Shown here one piece after another: positions 53,319-61,551 of a DNA stretch of 64,000 nt. Source of the stretch: Pseudomonas gingeri (lineage in GTDB: Bacteria > Pseudomonadota > Gammaproteobacteria > Pseudomonadales > Pseudomonadaceae); the NCBI RefSeq assembly GCF_013386165.1, contig NZ_JACAOS010000012.1, positions 1 through 64,000 of the forward strand, written 5' to 3'. Position 1 is the stretch's first letter; every line of letters starts with the position of its first letter. The translations under genes were made by a program, and so were the position numbers. The notes under the pieces are model-generated. The model had not been told where the DNA came from, did no database searches, and saw nothing but the letters and a program-made list of their open reading frames with translations.

Positions 53319-54713
53319 ATGGAATTTCTGCCGCTGTTCCACAACCTGCGGGGCCGCCGTGTGCTGGTGGTTGGCGGGGGGGAGATTGCCTTGCGCAAAT
53401 CCCGCCTGCTGGCTGATGCCGGTGCTGTGCTGCGGGTTGTCGCGCCCGAGATCGAGGACCAGCTGCGTGAGCTGGTCAGCGGCAGCGGCGGCGAGTTGCT
53501 GCTACGGGGTTATCTCGAGTCTGATCTCGATGGTTGCGGGCTGATTATTGCCGCCACTGACGACGAACCCCTCAATGCGCAGGTTTCGGCGGATGCCCAT
53601 CGGCGCTGCGTGCCGGTCAATGTGGTGGACGCGCCGGCCTTGTGCAGCGTGATCTTCCCGGCGATTGTCGACCGTTCGCCATTGATCATCGCGGTCTCCA
53701 GCGGCGGCGATGCGCCGGTGCTGGCGCGCTTGATCCGCGCCAAGTTGGAAACCTGGATTCCCTCGACCTACGGTCAACTGGCCGGTTTGGCGGCGCGTTT
53801 CCGCAGCCAGGTCAAAGGCCTGTTTCCGGGTGTGCAACAGCGTCGGGCGTTTTGGGAAGACGTATTCCAGGGCCCAATCGCCGACCGGCAACTGGCCGGG
53901 CAGGGCGCTGAAGCCGAGCGCCTGCTGCGGGAGAAAATCAACGGTGCGGCACCGAATGCGCCGGGTGAGGTGTATCTGGTGGGGGCGGGTCCGGGCGATC
54001 CGGACCTGCTGACGTTCCGCGCCTTGCGCCTGATGCAACAGGCTGATGTGGTGCTGTATGACCGCCTGGTAGCCCCGGCGATTCTGGAGCTGTGCCGTCG
54101 CGATGCGGACCGGATCTATGTCGGCAAGCGTCGCGCCGATCACGCCGTGCCTCAGGACCAGATCAACCAGCAGTTGGTGGACCTGGCGAAACAGGGCAAG
54201 CGCGTGCTACGTCTGAAGGGCGGTGATCCGTTTATCTTCGGCCGTGGCGGTGAAGAGATCGAGGAACTGGCGGCCCATGGCATTCCGTTCCAGGTGGTGC
54301 CGGGGATCACGGCGGCCAGCGGTTGCTCGGCTTATGCCGGGATTCCGTTGACCCATCGCGATTACGCGCAGTCGGTGCGTTTTGTGACGGGTCACCTGAA
54401 GGACGGTTCCACGGATCTGCCCTGGATGGACCTGGTGGCGCCGGCGCAGACCCTGGTGTTCTACATGGGCTTGGTGGGTTTGCCGGTGATCTGTGAGCAG
54501 TTGATTGCCCATGGTCGTTCGGCACAGACGCCAGCGGCGTTGATCCAGCAGGGCACCACGAGCAATCAGCGGGTGTTTACTGGCACCTTGGCCAACCTGC
54601 CGCAACTGGTGGCGGAGCATGAAGTGCATGCGCCGACCCTGGTGATCGTTGGGGAAGTGGTGCAATTGCGCGAGAAGCTGGCCTGGTTCGAAGGGGCTCA
54701 GTCCCAGGTTTGA
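53319..54713 (+). CDS. cysG: Siroheme synthase (trifunctional)
   Basis: The 464-aa fusion has an N-terminal precorrin-2 dehydrogenase/ferrochelatase (residues 1-200; NAD motif [11 protein letters not shown] near 15) and a C-terminal uroporphyrinogen-III methyltransferase (about 215-455; [27 protein letters not shown]). It makes siroheme for sulfite and nitrite reductases. It begins at the base after the serS stop. Confidence 0.97.
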   Translation: MEFLPLFHNLRGRRVLVVGGGEIALRKSRLLADAGAVLRVVAPEIEDQLRELVSGSGGELLLRGYLESDLDGCGLIIAATDDEPLNAQVSADAHRRCVPVNVVDAPALCSVIFPAIVDRSPLIIAVSSGGDAPVLARLIRAKLETWIPSTYGQLAGLAARFRSQVKGLFPGVQQRRAFWEDVFQGPIADRQLAGQGAEAERLLREKINGAAPNAPGEVYLVGAGPGDPDLLTFRALRLMQQADVVLYDRLVAPAILELCRRDADRIYVGKRRADHAVPQDQINQQLVDLAKQGKRVLRLKGGDPFIFGRGGEEIEELAAHGIPFQVVPGITAASGCSAYAGIPLTHRDYAQSVRFVTGHLKDGSTDLPWMDLVAPAQTLVFYMGLVGLPVICEQLIAHGRSAQTPAALIQQGTTSNQRVFTGTLANLPQLVAEHEVHAPTLVIVGEVVQLREKLAWFEGAQSQV

Positions 54714-54770
54714 CGCTGAGCCCTACTGTAGGGCCTGGGCTTGATGATGTTTTGCTTTGAAACACCGTCC

Positions 54771-54854
54771 TGTAGGAGCCGGCTTGCTGGCGATAGCGGC
54801 CGATCAGTCGATGCAAGGCTCACCGGCCTCATCGCCAGCAAGCCGGCTCCTACA
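54771..54854. repeat. REP pair (REPIN-like), class A
   Basis: TGTAGGAGCCGGCTTGCTGG faces CCAGCAAGCCGGCTCCTACA. It lies between the convergent cysG and yqjG-like genes, a typical REP location. Confidence 0.92.
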
Positions 54855-54891
54855 GGTTTTGCGCCATTTTCAAATGCGGGTTCACACGCCC

Positions 54892-55890
54892 TCAGCTTTT
54901 CCAGACCCCATGCCCCACCAGTCGCTCGCGATCATGCTCGGCCATGAAGTCCTGCGCCGGCCCCTTGGGCACGATCCCGGTGGGATTGATGGTCCGGTGA
55001 CTGGCGTAGTAATGGTTCTTGATATGGGTAAAGTCCACCGTCTCGGCCACACCCGGCCATTGAAACAACTCCCGCAGCCAGTTCGACAGATTCGGATAAT
55101 CGGCAATCCGTCGCAGGTTGCATTTGAAGTGGCCGTAGTACACCGCGTCGAAACGGATCAGCGTGGTGAACAGTCGGATATCCGCTTCGGTCAGGTAGGC
55201 TCCCGCGAGGTAACGGTTCTCCCCCAGATGCCATTCCAGATGCCTCAGTTCGCCGAACACATCATCGAAGGCGGCTTCATACGCTTCCTGTGACGTGGCG
55301 AACCCGGCCCGATAGACACCATTGTTTACCGCCGGATAAATCCGCTCATTCCAGCTGTCGATCAGCGGCCGTAATGCGTCGGGATAGAAATCCAGTCGAT
55401 TGCCGGTCAACCCATTGAACGCGCTGTTGAACATGCGGATGATTTCCGACGATTCATTGCTGACAATCCGTTGCAACTGCTTGTCCCACAGCACCGGTAC
55501 GGTCACGCGGCCGGTGTAGTCGAAGGTGTCGGCGGTGTAGCGCTGGTGCATGAAGGTCTGGTTATCGAGCGCATCGCCGCTGGAGCCGTAGGCCTTGTCG
55601 AAGGTCCAGCCATTCTCCAGCATCAACCAGCTGACCACCGACACATCGATCAGGCTTTCCAGGCCCTTGAGCTTGCGCAGGATCAAGGTGCGGTGGGCCC
55701 ATGGACAGGCCAGGGAGACATAAAGGTGATAACGCCCGGCTTCGGCCTTGAAGCCGCCTTCGCCGCTGGGGCCTGGGCGGCCATCGGCGGTCACCCAGTG
55801 GCGGCGTTGCGCCTGTTCGCGCTGGAAGGCGCCGTCTTTACTGCTTTCGTACCACTGGTCATGCCAGCGGCCGTCGATCAAAAGGCCCAT
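54892..55890 (-). CDS. Glutathionyl-hydroquinone reductase, YqjG-like
   Basis: The 332-aa xi-class glutathione transferase reduces glutathionyl-hydroquinones. The catalytic Cys62 is in SLACPWAHR, the N-terminal thioredoxin-like domain includes NESSEIIRMFN, and a helical C-domain (about 170-330) has LAGAYLTEADIRLFTTLIRFD (partly shown). The length is typical of the class. It converges with cysG and lies downstream of trpD2. Confidence 0.9.
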   Translation of the reverse strand: MGLLIDGRWHDQWYESSKDGAFQREQAQRRHWVTADGRPGPSGEGGFKAEAGRYHLYVSLACPWAHRTLILRKLKGLESLIDVSVVSWLMLENGWTFDKAYGSSGDALDNQTFMHQRYTADTFDYTGRVTVPVLWDKQLQRIVSNESSEIIRMFNSAFNGLTGNRLDFYPDALRPLIDSWNERIYPAVNNGVYRAGFATSQEAYEAAFDDVFGELRHLEWHLGENRYLAGAYLTEADIRLFTTLIRFDAVYYGHFKCNLRRIADYPNLSNWLRELFQWPGVAETVDFTHIKNHYYASHRTINPTGIVPKGPAQDFMAEHDRERLVGHGVWKS

Positions 55891-55978
55891 CGGAAACTCC
55901 TCGGCAAGTGTGCTTTGGAGCCCAGTCTAAAGGCCTTAGTTCGAATAAATAGCGCAAACCCTGGGGGTTAATGATCGA

Positions 55979-56980
55979 TTAGATCGATCTATTCCGCGCA
56001 TCCCAGTAGCGGCGGGCCTGTTCGAAGGCCTGTTCGCGAGGTGTGCCAAGACCGCGCAGGGCCAGAGCCATGGTCGAGATCAGCGCAAGTTGTGGATAGC
56101 TGTCCTCGACGTCGCCGCGCCAGATCGCCTTGAGGTGTTCAGGCTCCAGGGTGGCCGGTTTCACATGGCGTTGCTCGGACAGCGCCGGCCATTCCTCGTC
56201 CCAGCTTTCACCGCCGGTGGTGCTGTAGAGATGGCTGCTGCTGTCCGGATTGACCTCGATTTCGCCGCCGTCGCCCTTGATCACGATCACCGTATCCCCC
56301 AGCAGGCCGCTGGCATCGCGGTGCACCGCCTGGTAGCCGGGATGGAAGATGCTTTGCAGGCCGCAGCGTGCGCCCAATGGATTGAGCAGGCGCGCCAGGG
56401 AATGGATCGGTGAACGCAGGCCGAGAATGTTGCGCAGATCGATCATCCGCTGCAACGGCGCGGCCCAGTCGCCCAGAGGCATAAAGGCAATATTGCCCTG
56501 GCCGATGGCCTGTTCCACACCCGCCCAATCGCGGCAGAGTGGAATCTGCAGGGTTTCGAGCAACTGCTCGGTGTACAGCCGGCCGGCGGTGTGGGCGCCG
56601 CCGCCGTGCATGAAGATCCTGATGCCATTTTGCGCCAGGCACTTGGCGGCCAGCAGGTACCAGGGCAGGTGGCGCTTCTTGCCGGCGTAGCTTGGCCAGT
56701 CCAGGTCGATCGCCAGCTTGGGCGCCTGCAGGCGCTCGCGCAGGGCTTCGGTGAAACCGGCGAGTTCCTCCGGGCTTTCTTCCTTGTGGCGCAACAGCAT
56801 CAGGAAGGCACCGAGCTGGGTGTCCTCGACCTTGCCGTCCAGCAGCATACCCATGGCCTCGCGGGCTTCTTCACGGGTCAGGTTGCGGGCGCCACGCTTG
56901 CCTTTGCCGAGGATGCGGACGAACTGGGCAAACGGGTGCTCGGCGGGCGTTTCGGTGATCAACGGGGTGTATTCGGTCAT
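55979..56980 (-). CDS. TrpD2/YbiB-family protein
   Basis: The 333-aa protein has the anthranilate phosphoribosyltransferase fold but lacks normal TrpD anthranilate function. E. coli YbiB binds nucleic acids and is LexA-linked. Segments include ARNLTREEAREAMGMLLDG (partly), FMHGGGAHTAGRLYTEQ and HPGYQAVHRD. The start MTEYTPLIT at 56980 overlaps the tusE stop by four bases, so it is the fifth gene of the tus operon. Confidence 0.82.
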   Translation of the reverse strand: MTEYTPLITETPAEHPFAQFVRILGKGKRGARNLTREEAREAMGMLLDGKVEDTQLGAFLMLLRHKEESPEELAGFTEALRERLQAPKLAIDLDWPSYAGKKRHLPWYLLAAKCLAQNGIRIFMHGGGAHTAGRLYTEQLLETLQIPLCRDWAGVEQAIGQGNIAFMPLGDWAAPLQRMIDLRNILGLRSPIHSLARLLNPLGARCGLQSIFHPGYQAVHRDASGLLGDTVIVIKGDGGEIEVNPDSSSHLYSTTGGESWDEEWPALSEQRHVKPATLEPEHLKAIWRGDVEDSYPQLALISTMALALRGLGTPREQAFEQARRYWDARNRSI

Positions 56981-57312
56981 AAGCAATTCGTCGGTTTGGG
57001 CAGGCCCGCCAGCTTGGCGGCGAGTTTGGCGGGAGTGCCTTTGAACAAGCGATTGAGGTGCAGGCTGTTGCCTTTCTCGGTGCCCAGCTTCAAAGCGGTG
57101 TACTTGATCAGCGGACGGGTCGCGGGGGAGAGCTCGAACTCGCGATAGAAACCCCTCAGCAGTTCAAGGATTTCCCAGTGCTCGGGGCTCAGCTCCAGCT
57201 CTTCGCGGGTGGCCAGGGCGGTGGCGACTTCCGGCGACCAGTCGCTCAGTTCGACCAGGTAGCCGTCCTTGTCCAGGGCGATGGCCTGCCCGTTGACGGT
57301 CAGCGTGTTCAT
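56977..57312 (-). CDS. tusE: Sulfur relay protein TusE
   Basis: The 111-aa DsrC/TusE protein carries sulfur from TusBCD to MnmA. The conserved penultimate C-terminal Cys is present (KPTNCL). GYLVELSDWSPEVA and LLRGFYREFELSPATRPL (partly) match the family. Four-base overlaps with tusB and trpD2 make a coupled operon. Confidence 0.94.
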   Translation of the reverse strand: MNTLTVNGQAIALDKDGYLVELSDWSPEVATALATREELELSPEHWEILELLRGFYREFELSPATRPLIKYTALKLGTEKGNSLHLNRLFKGTPAKLAAKLAGLPKPTNCL

Positions 57313-57608
57313 AGCCAGGTGTTGACCTTGTCGTAACGGATCGACAGTTCGACGAACGCCGGATAGTCAACGCTGGTGGCCCAGGCCGGGCATGCCAGGC
57401 CGCGGGCTTGCAGGTCTTCGTCAAGCAGGAACAGGTGCAGCTCAGCAGAGCGTTCTTCCAGCGCCTCAAGCGGCAGGCTGCGCGGTTGCACGGCGTGCAC
57501 CGCGTCGCCACAGAGCAGCAACGCATCCTCGCTGCCCAGCAGGCGCAGGCAACTGCCCAGGCGACTGTCGGTAAAAGGGGAGTGGGACAACACATGCAAG
57601 GTCGACAT
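57309..57608 (-). CDS. tusB: Sulfur relay protein TusB (DsrH family)
   Basis: The 99-aa subunit of the TusBCD heterohexamer has the family pattern LHVLSHSPFTDSRLGSCLRLL (partly shown) and ALLLCGDAVHAVQP. It sits between tusC and tusE and overlaps both. Confidence 0.92.
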   Translation of the reverse strand: MSTLHVLSHSPFTDSRLGSCLRLLGSEDALLLCGDAVHAVQPRSLPLEALEERSAELHLFLLDEDLQARGLACPAWATSVDYPAFVELSIRYDKVNTWL

Positions 57609-57970
57609 CAGAGGGTGATCACCTGGTCATAACGGTTAACAAGGGCACTGAGCTGTTCAGCGCTGAGCACCTCAAGGTCCTCGCCGGCGACCTGGGTCGG
57701 GAAAATCCCGCGGTCGGCCAGGCTGTCGGCGCAGGCGTAGAGCGCATCGATACCAAACAGCGACAGAGCCTGGAGGTTGGCGGTCAGGTCTTTCTGTTGC
57801 AGGGCCTTGGCGTTCTGCCCGGGCATCAGTTGGAACACGCCATCGTCCATGAACAGCAGGCCGATGGGCAGATCGAACGCACCGCCAGCCAACACTATAT
57901 CCAGCGCTTCGCGGGCGGCCGGGCCGGACCAAGGGGCCTGGCGGCTGATAATCAGCAGGGACTTCGGCAT
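57608..57970 (-). CDS. tusC: Sulfur relay protein TusC (DsrF family)
   Basis: The 120-aa subunit has SLLIISRQAPWSGPAAREALD (partly) and FDLPIGLLFMDDGVFQL, typical of TusC/DsrF. It starts 1 bp after tusD and shares its last base with tusB. Confidence 0.93.
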   Translation of the reverse strand: MPKSLLIISRQAPWSGPAAREALDIVLAGGAFDLPIGLLFMDDGVFQLMPGQNAKALQQKDLTANLQALSLFGIDALYACADSLADRGIFPTQVAGEDLEVLSAEQLSALVNRYDQVITL

Positions 57971-57971
57971 C

Positions 57972-58364
57972 TCAAGGCCCTCCGAAACAGATCAAGCGGT
58001 CAGCGCTTTGCACCGCATCATGTAACTGGCCGAGGCCGGACAAGGCCCAGGGCGCCGTCAGGTTGACCGCCGAGCGTTGATAGCGCTGGGCTTCTTCGTC
58101 GTTCAGCACGCCACGGCGCAAGGCCGCCGCGATGCAGACCACGCCATCGAGTTGGTGTTGGCTGACGAAGTCGGCCCATTGCCGGGGCAGATCCTGCTCG
58201 TCCTGTGGCGTGACCACACTGCTTGACGCGCTGTGCACGCCGTCTTGATAAAAGAACAGCCGCACAATCTCATGCCCACCGGCGAGCACGGCCTGGGCAA
58301 ACAGCAGGGCGCGGCGGGAGGAGGGCGCGTGGGGCGCGGAAAACAGCGCAATGGCAAACTTCAT
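57972..58364 (-). CDS. tusD: Sulfurtransferase TusD
   Basis: The 130-aa DsrE-like subunit has the active-site Cys77 in LDGVVCIAAALRRGV. It accepts sulfur from TusA in the tRNA 2-thiouridine pathway that ends at MnmA (34.9-36.1 kb). The start MKFAIALFSA at 58364 was chosen over an upstream ATG. It is the first gene of tusDCBE-trpD2. Confidence 0.94.
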   Translation of the reverse strand: MKFAIALFSAPHAPSSRRALLFAQAVLAGGHEIVRLFFYQDGVHSASSSVVTPQDEQDLPRQWADFVSQHQLDGVVCIAAALRRGVLNDEEAQRYQRSAVNLTAPWALSGLGQLHDAVQSADRLICFGGP

Positions 58365-58434
58365 GGGGGACTCTGTCAGCAAACCTGAACTCATGATAAA
58401 GCCAGAACCCCCAAGAAGCTAAATCGGGGACAAG

Positions 58435-58460
58435 AAAAAGCCCGCCGAAGCGGGCTTTTT
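58435..58460 (-). terminator. Terminator of the yccA-family gene
   Basis: AAAAAGCCCGC-CGAA-GCGGGCTTTTT, symmetric, ending 15 bp past the yccA stop on the minus strand. Confidence 0.92.
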
Positions 58461-58475
58461 GCTTAACGGCTGCGA

Positions 58476-59144
58476 TCAGTCATCGCGGCCCATGATGCCG
58501 AAGATCTGCAACAGGCTGATAAACAGGTTGTAGATCGACACATACAGGCTGATGGTCGCCATGATGTAGTTGCGTTCCCCGCCCTGGATGATGGCGCTGG
58601 TCTGGAAGAGGATGCAGACCGAGGAGAACAGCACGAAACCGGCGCTGATCGCCAGTTGCAGGCCGCTGATGTGGAAGAACATGCTGGCCAGGGTCGCGCC
58701 CAGCAGGACGAAGAAACCGACGGTGATGAAGCCGCTGAGGAAGCTCATGTCCTTGCGGGTGATCAGCACGTAGGCCGAGAGGCCGCCGAAGACCAGCGCG
58801 GTCATGGCGAAGGCCGAGCTGACCACTTCAGCGCCGCCCTGCATACCCAGGTAGCGGTTGAGGATCGGGCCGAGCAGATAGCCCATGAAGCCGGTCAGGG
58901 CGAAGGTGGAAACCAGGCCCCAGGCCGAGTCACGGAGTTTGTTGGTGAGGAAGAACAGCCCGTAGAAGCCGATCAGCACCACGAATACGTTCGGGTAGCC
59001 GACGTGCATCTGTTGGGAAATGAAGGCCGTCAGACCACTGAAGGCGAGGGTGAGGGCCAGAAGGCTGTAGGTGTTGCGCAGGACGCGGCTAACTTCTAGC
59101 TGCTCAGCCTGCACGCTGTTAACGGCATAATCCTGTTCGCGCAT
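58476..59144 (-). CDS. yccA: Bax inhibitor-1/YccA family membrane protein
   Basis: The 222-aa inner-membrane protein has seven predicted helices and a short acidic C-terminus (IMGRDD). In E. coli YccA is a substrate and modulator of FtsH. Family motifs include SAFAMTALVFGGLSAYVL (partly) and SLYVSIYNLFISLLQIFG. The gene is divergent from tRNA-Ser, 123 bp apart. Confidence 0.9.
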   Translation of the reverse strand: MREQDYAVNSVQAEQLEVSRVLRNTYSLLALTLAFSGLTAFISQQMHVGYPNVFVVLIGFYGLFFLTNKLRDSAWGLVSTFALTGFMGYLLGPILNRYLGMQGGAEVVSSAFAMTALVFGGLSAYVLITRKDMSFLSGFITVGFFVLLGATLASMFFHISGLQLAISAGFVLFSSVCILFQTSAIIQGGERNYIMATISLYVSIYNLFISLLQIFGIMGRDD

Positions 59145-59221
59145 GGCGACACTCCTTCGGGTTTGAAATGTTTAGTCTAAAAGATCATACCAGAGGCTCT
59201 GTAACAAGCTATCACGAGAGT

Positions 59222-59249
59222 TTGACAGCGTGTTTCATTCCGGTATTAT
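59222..59249 (+). promoter_or_regulatory. Sigma-70 promoter of tRNA-Ser
   Basis: TTGACA, 16-bp spacer, TATTAT, then a GC-rich discriminator (GGCGCCCGC). The mature tRNA starts 17 bp after the -10 box. The discriminator is of the stringent type. Confidence 0.85.
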
Positions 59250-59266
59250 GGCGCCCGCAGTACATA

Positions 59267-59354
59267 GGAGGTGTGGCCGAGTGGTTTAAGGCAGCAGTCT
59301 TGAAAACTGCCGACTGTAACAGGTCCCAGAGTTCGAATCTCTGCGCCTCCGCCA
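59267..59354 (+). tRNA. tRNA-Ser (anticodon UGA)
   Basis: The 88-nt class II tRNA has the acceptor GGAGGTG/CGCCTCC with discriminator G and encoded CCA. The anticodon stem-loop is GCAGT-CTTGAAA-ACTGC, giving anticodon TGA. It has a long variable arm (CGACTGTAACAGGTCCC) and a T-loop GTTCGAATC. Sequence beyond its 3' end departs from the conserved gene order, as expected where mobile DNA integrates at tRNA genes. Confidence 0.97.
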
Positions 59355-59368
59355 TATCGAGATACCTC

Positions 59369-59391
59369 AAAGCCCCGGAATCCGGGGCTTT
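59369..59391 (+). terminator. Terminator of tRNA-Ser
   Basis: AAAGCCCCGGA-ATC-CGGGGCTTTG-type stem, 15 bp past the CCA end, followed by TGTCGTTT. The T-tract is weak. Confidence 0.8.
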
Positions 59392-59589
59392 GTCGTTTCT
59401 GGGGGTTGTGAATACTCCACTCATTATCTACAACTGACCCCACCCCGGCGGGGCTGTTGCGTTGGAAAATTGTACGAGAGGCCTGTGCTCAGCGAGCGTG
59501 GGTGTCCTGTAGGAAATAGTCGTAGAAGTCTCACTTCTGGCAGCAAGCGCCATACCATTTGGTGGGTTGCAGCTATTTGAGGTTTTCAA

Positions 59590-59955
59590 ATGACTTGTTT
59601 TGCCGAACGGTTGAGGTGCGAGAGAAAGCGCCTGGGATTCACGCAGCGCCAGCTAGCCCATTTAGGTGGGGTAGAAGCGGGTGCCCAGATCCACTACGAA
59701 AATGGGCAAAGGGCACCCAGGGTTGGTTATCTGGAGGCCATCTCGGAGGTTGGGGTCGATCTGACGTATCTACTGACCGGTAGGCTGGGTCCAATCAGTT
59801 CCGACACCCTGAGTACGGAGGAAATGAGATTGCTGGCCTGTTATCGAGGTATGGCGCCGAATGATCGGGCGGCGCTGCGCCAGTTGGCCGACAGTGTGGT
59901 GAAAGTGCCCAGGCCACCACAGTTGTATCTGGTTCCACCCGTTGACCCACGCTGA
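59590..59955 (+). CDS. Short XRE-type helix-turn-helix regulator
   Basis: The 121-aa protein has an N-terminal HTH (residues 1-60: RCERKRLGFTQRQLA, then HYENGQRAPR, then YLLTG near 63) and a short C-terminal helical tail without a protease or dimerisation domain. This is the cI/Cro-like short repressor common in Pseudomonas prophage and tRNA-linked regions. TTGAGG upstream is a suitable ribosome site. It is followed by two hairpins. Its target is unknown. Confidence 0.8.
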   Translation: MTCFAERLRCERKRLGFTQRQLAHLGGVEAGAQIHYENGQRAPRVGYLEAISEVGVDLTYLLTGRLGPISSDTLSTEEMRLLACYRGMAPNDRAALRQLADSVVKVPRPPQLYLVPPVDPR

Positions 59956-60002
59956 GGTTCGCGAAAAGACCGCGCTCATCCCGTTAAACCTGGAAGGGGC
60001 GA

Positions 60003-60032
60003 CCGGGCCTGTTGCGTCAACATCAGGCCCGG
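60003..60032 (+). other. Stem-loop downstream of the XRE gene
   Basis: CCGGGCCTG and CAGGCCCGG form a 9-bp stem around a 12-nt loop, 47 bp past the XRE stop. There is no T-run, so it may be a stability or attenuation element ahead of the true terminator at 60082. Confidence 0.5.
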
Positions 60033-60081
60033 CCGTCAAGCCCGCCGAACTGCCTGCAAGTCCAGCCACGTTTCTGTAGAG

Positions 60082-60115
60082 AAAACCCGCAAGCCAGAGG
60101 CTTCGCGGGTTTTTT
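60082..60115. terminator. Terminator between XRE and the hypothetical gene
   Basis: AAAACCCGC pairs with GCGGGTTTT, with an inner AAGCC/GGCTT, followed by T6 on the plus strand. It can also serve the convergent minus-strand gene ending at 60126. Confidence 0.9.
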
Positions 60116-60125
60116 ATGCCTGTGC

Positions 60126-60614
60126 TCAGAGCCTCAGCAGGTGTTCCTGTAGCCGGAACAGGAATCCCGTTTCGAAGGCGTACTGCCGGTCACGGCTGGA
60201 GCAATCTTGCCGTGCCTGGGAGAACTGCTGCCATAACGGTAGGGTGCCGGGTTGCTCCAGCCAGTGTTCGGCACAGTGCATGCCCTTGATGACATCCTGG
60301 GGCGGACACTTCTCTCGGAGCGTTGTGTGATGGGTCGGGTCATTGGCGGCACGCCGTATCGCGGGAATCCCGATGGGGCGGGGTGGTGGTGAACCGAGTC
60401 GCTGAAAGGCCAGGGTATAAAGGGCTATGCCGTCGGCGATCAGCCGATGGGCCAAGCGTTCCTGTTCTTGATCGTGGAAGGCCACGCAACGGGCACCGTC
60501 CAGGCAGAGCCTTGCGGCGACACGAAAATGCCGTGCGGCTTCAAGCGGCTTGAGGGACGCCAGCCTGATCAGGTCATACGGTGGAAGGCGGGAGAGTAAC
60601 GAGCGGTCAATCAT
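60126..60614 (-). CDS. Hypothetical protein
   Basis: This 162-aa soluble protein is not recognised. It is helical and rich in Arg, His, Leu and Gln, with four Cys (two near 37-43, others near 100-140) in no clear motif. It has no signal peptide or TM segment. It ends at the terminator shared with the XRE gene. The codon pattern is compatible with a real gene, but the support is only length and context. Confidence 0.55.
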   Translation of the reverse strand: MIDRSLLSRLPPYDLIRLASLKPLEAARHFRVAARLCLDGARCVAFHDQEQERLAHRLIADGIALYTLAFQRLGSPPPRPIGIPAIRRAANDPTHHTTLREKCPPQDVIKGMHCAEHWLEQPGTLPLWQQFSQARQDCSSRDRQYAFETGFLFRLQEHLLRL

Positions 60615-60728
60615 GGAGTCGGTCTCCGTGATCGCGGTGCAGCAACGGCTGACGTTGTAGGCGGTGCCCGTGCGTGAAAGGGGGATAGACCATTATCCTT
60701 ATGCTCCTTGGTTGGATTAAGGAACTGT

Positions 60729-60957
60729 CACCCACCGTTGCGACACGGCAAAAAGGGTGGCAGACCGCACGAGAGTCGCAAACCGGCAACCAAGGGAACC
60801 GGCCAGGCACAAGGCCTGCCTCGCGCGGTCCACCATAAAGTACGTTAGCCGGGCGCTTAAAAACGCCGGCTACACAACAATGATGGCGCTGCCGCGCCTT
60901 GGTTATCCTGGGTTGCGACACCCGGCCACAGGATTGACTGTGGCGAAACTAGGCTAA
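60729..60957 (+). ncRNA. Candidate structured RNA, C4-antisense-like
   Basis: The segment is packed with nested hairpins. GGGTGGCAGACCGC pairs with GCGGTCCACC and encloses CAGGC-ACAAG-GCCTG and a CCGG/CCGG stem. AGCCGGGCG pairs with CGCCGGCT (60847-60871). GGGT-TGCGAC-ACCC, CCACAG-GATTGA-CTGTGG and a closing GTTAGCC/GGCTAAC (60844-60957) follow. An upstream CACCC can compete for GGGTG. GTTGCGACAC occurs twice (60737 and 60912). It resembles phage-derived C4 antisense RNAs as I recall them. Strand and boundaries are inferred. Confidence 0.45.
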
Positions 60958-61263
60958 CGGCAGGGCTGCAAATCTAATAGTCGGACCATGCCTATGCAAT
61001 ATAGGTATGTGTCCTGTTGTTTCGTAGGCTTTTTCTTTGAGTGTGAGCGGCGAGACAAGTGTGTTGGCTCATGGGTAGGGCAACACCGTGACACCATTCG
61101 TCGCCTATAAAAACGCGGTGCGCAATACACGATAATGTCTGGCTTGCGGCTTGCAGAGGCCGATCGTAGCGGCCCCGGAACGGCGTAATTCTGACGCGGC
61201 AGCCATCAAATCAACACTTCAGGACGCCAGCGAGACGCTTGGTCAGTCACCAGGAGATGTACC
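60958..61263. other. Gene-free stretch in the accessory region
   Basis: Nothing convincing is visible in these 306 bp: no ORF with coding character and no strong terminator. A TATAAAAA near 61107 on the plus strand could be a promoter element for the small ORF at 61264. Confidence 0.4.
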
Positions 61264-61470
61264 GTGTCAACTCTCAATGAAATCGCAGCAAACCACGCGA
61301 GAATGGCCAAGGCAAAGGAAGAAGAGTCGACCGGACTGAGTGAGCTACACCTTCAAATAGTCTGTAGCTTCGAAATCCCATCCAGTGATGCCCAGCAGCA
61401 GGTTCCCCTGCACCTCATCTCTGGAGCGCAGGACAATCAGCTCGGACAAGCAGCCAGCTGTCTGCTCTGA
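61264..61470 (+). CDS. Candidate small protein, 68 aa
   Basis: It starts with GTG, seven bases after a perfect AGGAG. The N-terminus MSTLNEIAANHARMAKAKEE is helical and charged and looks protein-like. The C-terminus GQAASCLL resembles the EQASCLL-type segment I recall in small Pseudomonas DUF3077 proteins, after which this frame stops early. It could be an intact orphan or a truncated member. An overlapping ATG at 61257 opens only a 7-codon frame. It lies downstream of the structured RNA, as small genes do after C4-type RNAs. Confidence 0.4.
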   Translation: MSTLNEIAANHARMAKAKEEESTGLSELHLQIVCSFEIPSSDAQQQVPLHLISGAQDNQLGQAASCLL

Positions 61471-61504
61471 CTGTGCCCTCAGGTTTGACGTCTCTGGTTA
61501 TTGT

Positions 61505-61530
61505 CTTGCCCCCCTTGAAGAGGGGGCAAG
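61505..61530. other. GC-rich hairpin between small ORF and glpQ-like gene
   Basis: CTTGCCCCC and GGGGGCAAG form a 9-bp stem 34 bp past the small ORF and 21 bp past the minus-strand lipoprotein gene. There is no T-run on either side, so it is terminator-like but unproven. Confidence 0.55.
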
Positions 61531-61551
61531 AGTGAGCGCCAATAGCGTCGT

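Noticed and set aside
60607..60957. ORFs overlapping the structured element near 60.8 kb (66 and 104 aa)
   Set aside because: They run through a series of perfect hairpins with Cys/Arg/Pro-rich, non-globular translations. An RNA explains the constraint better.
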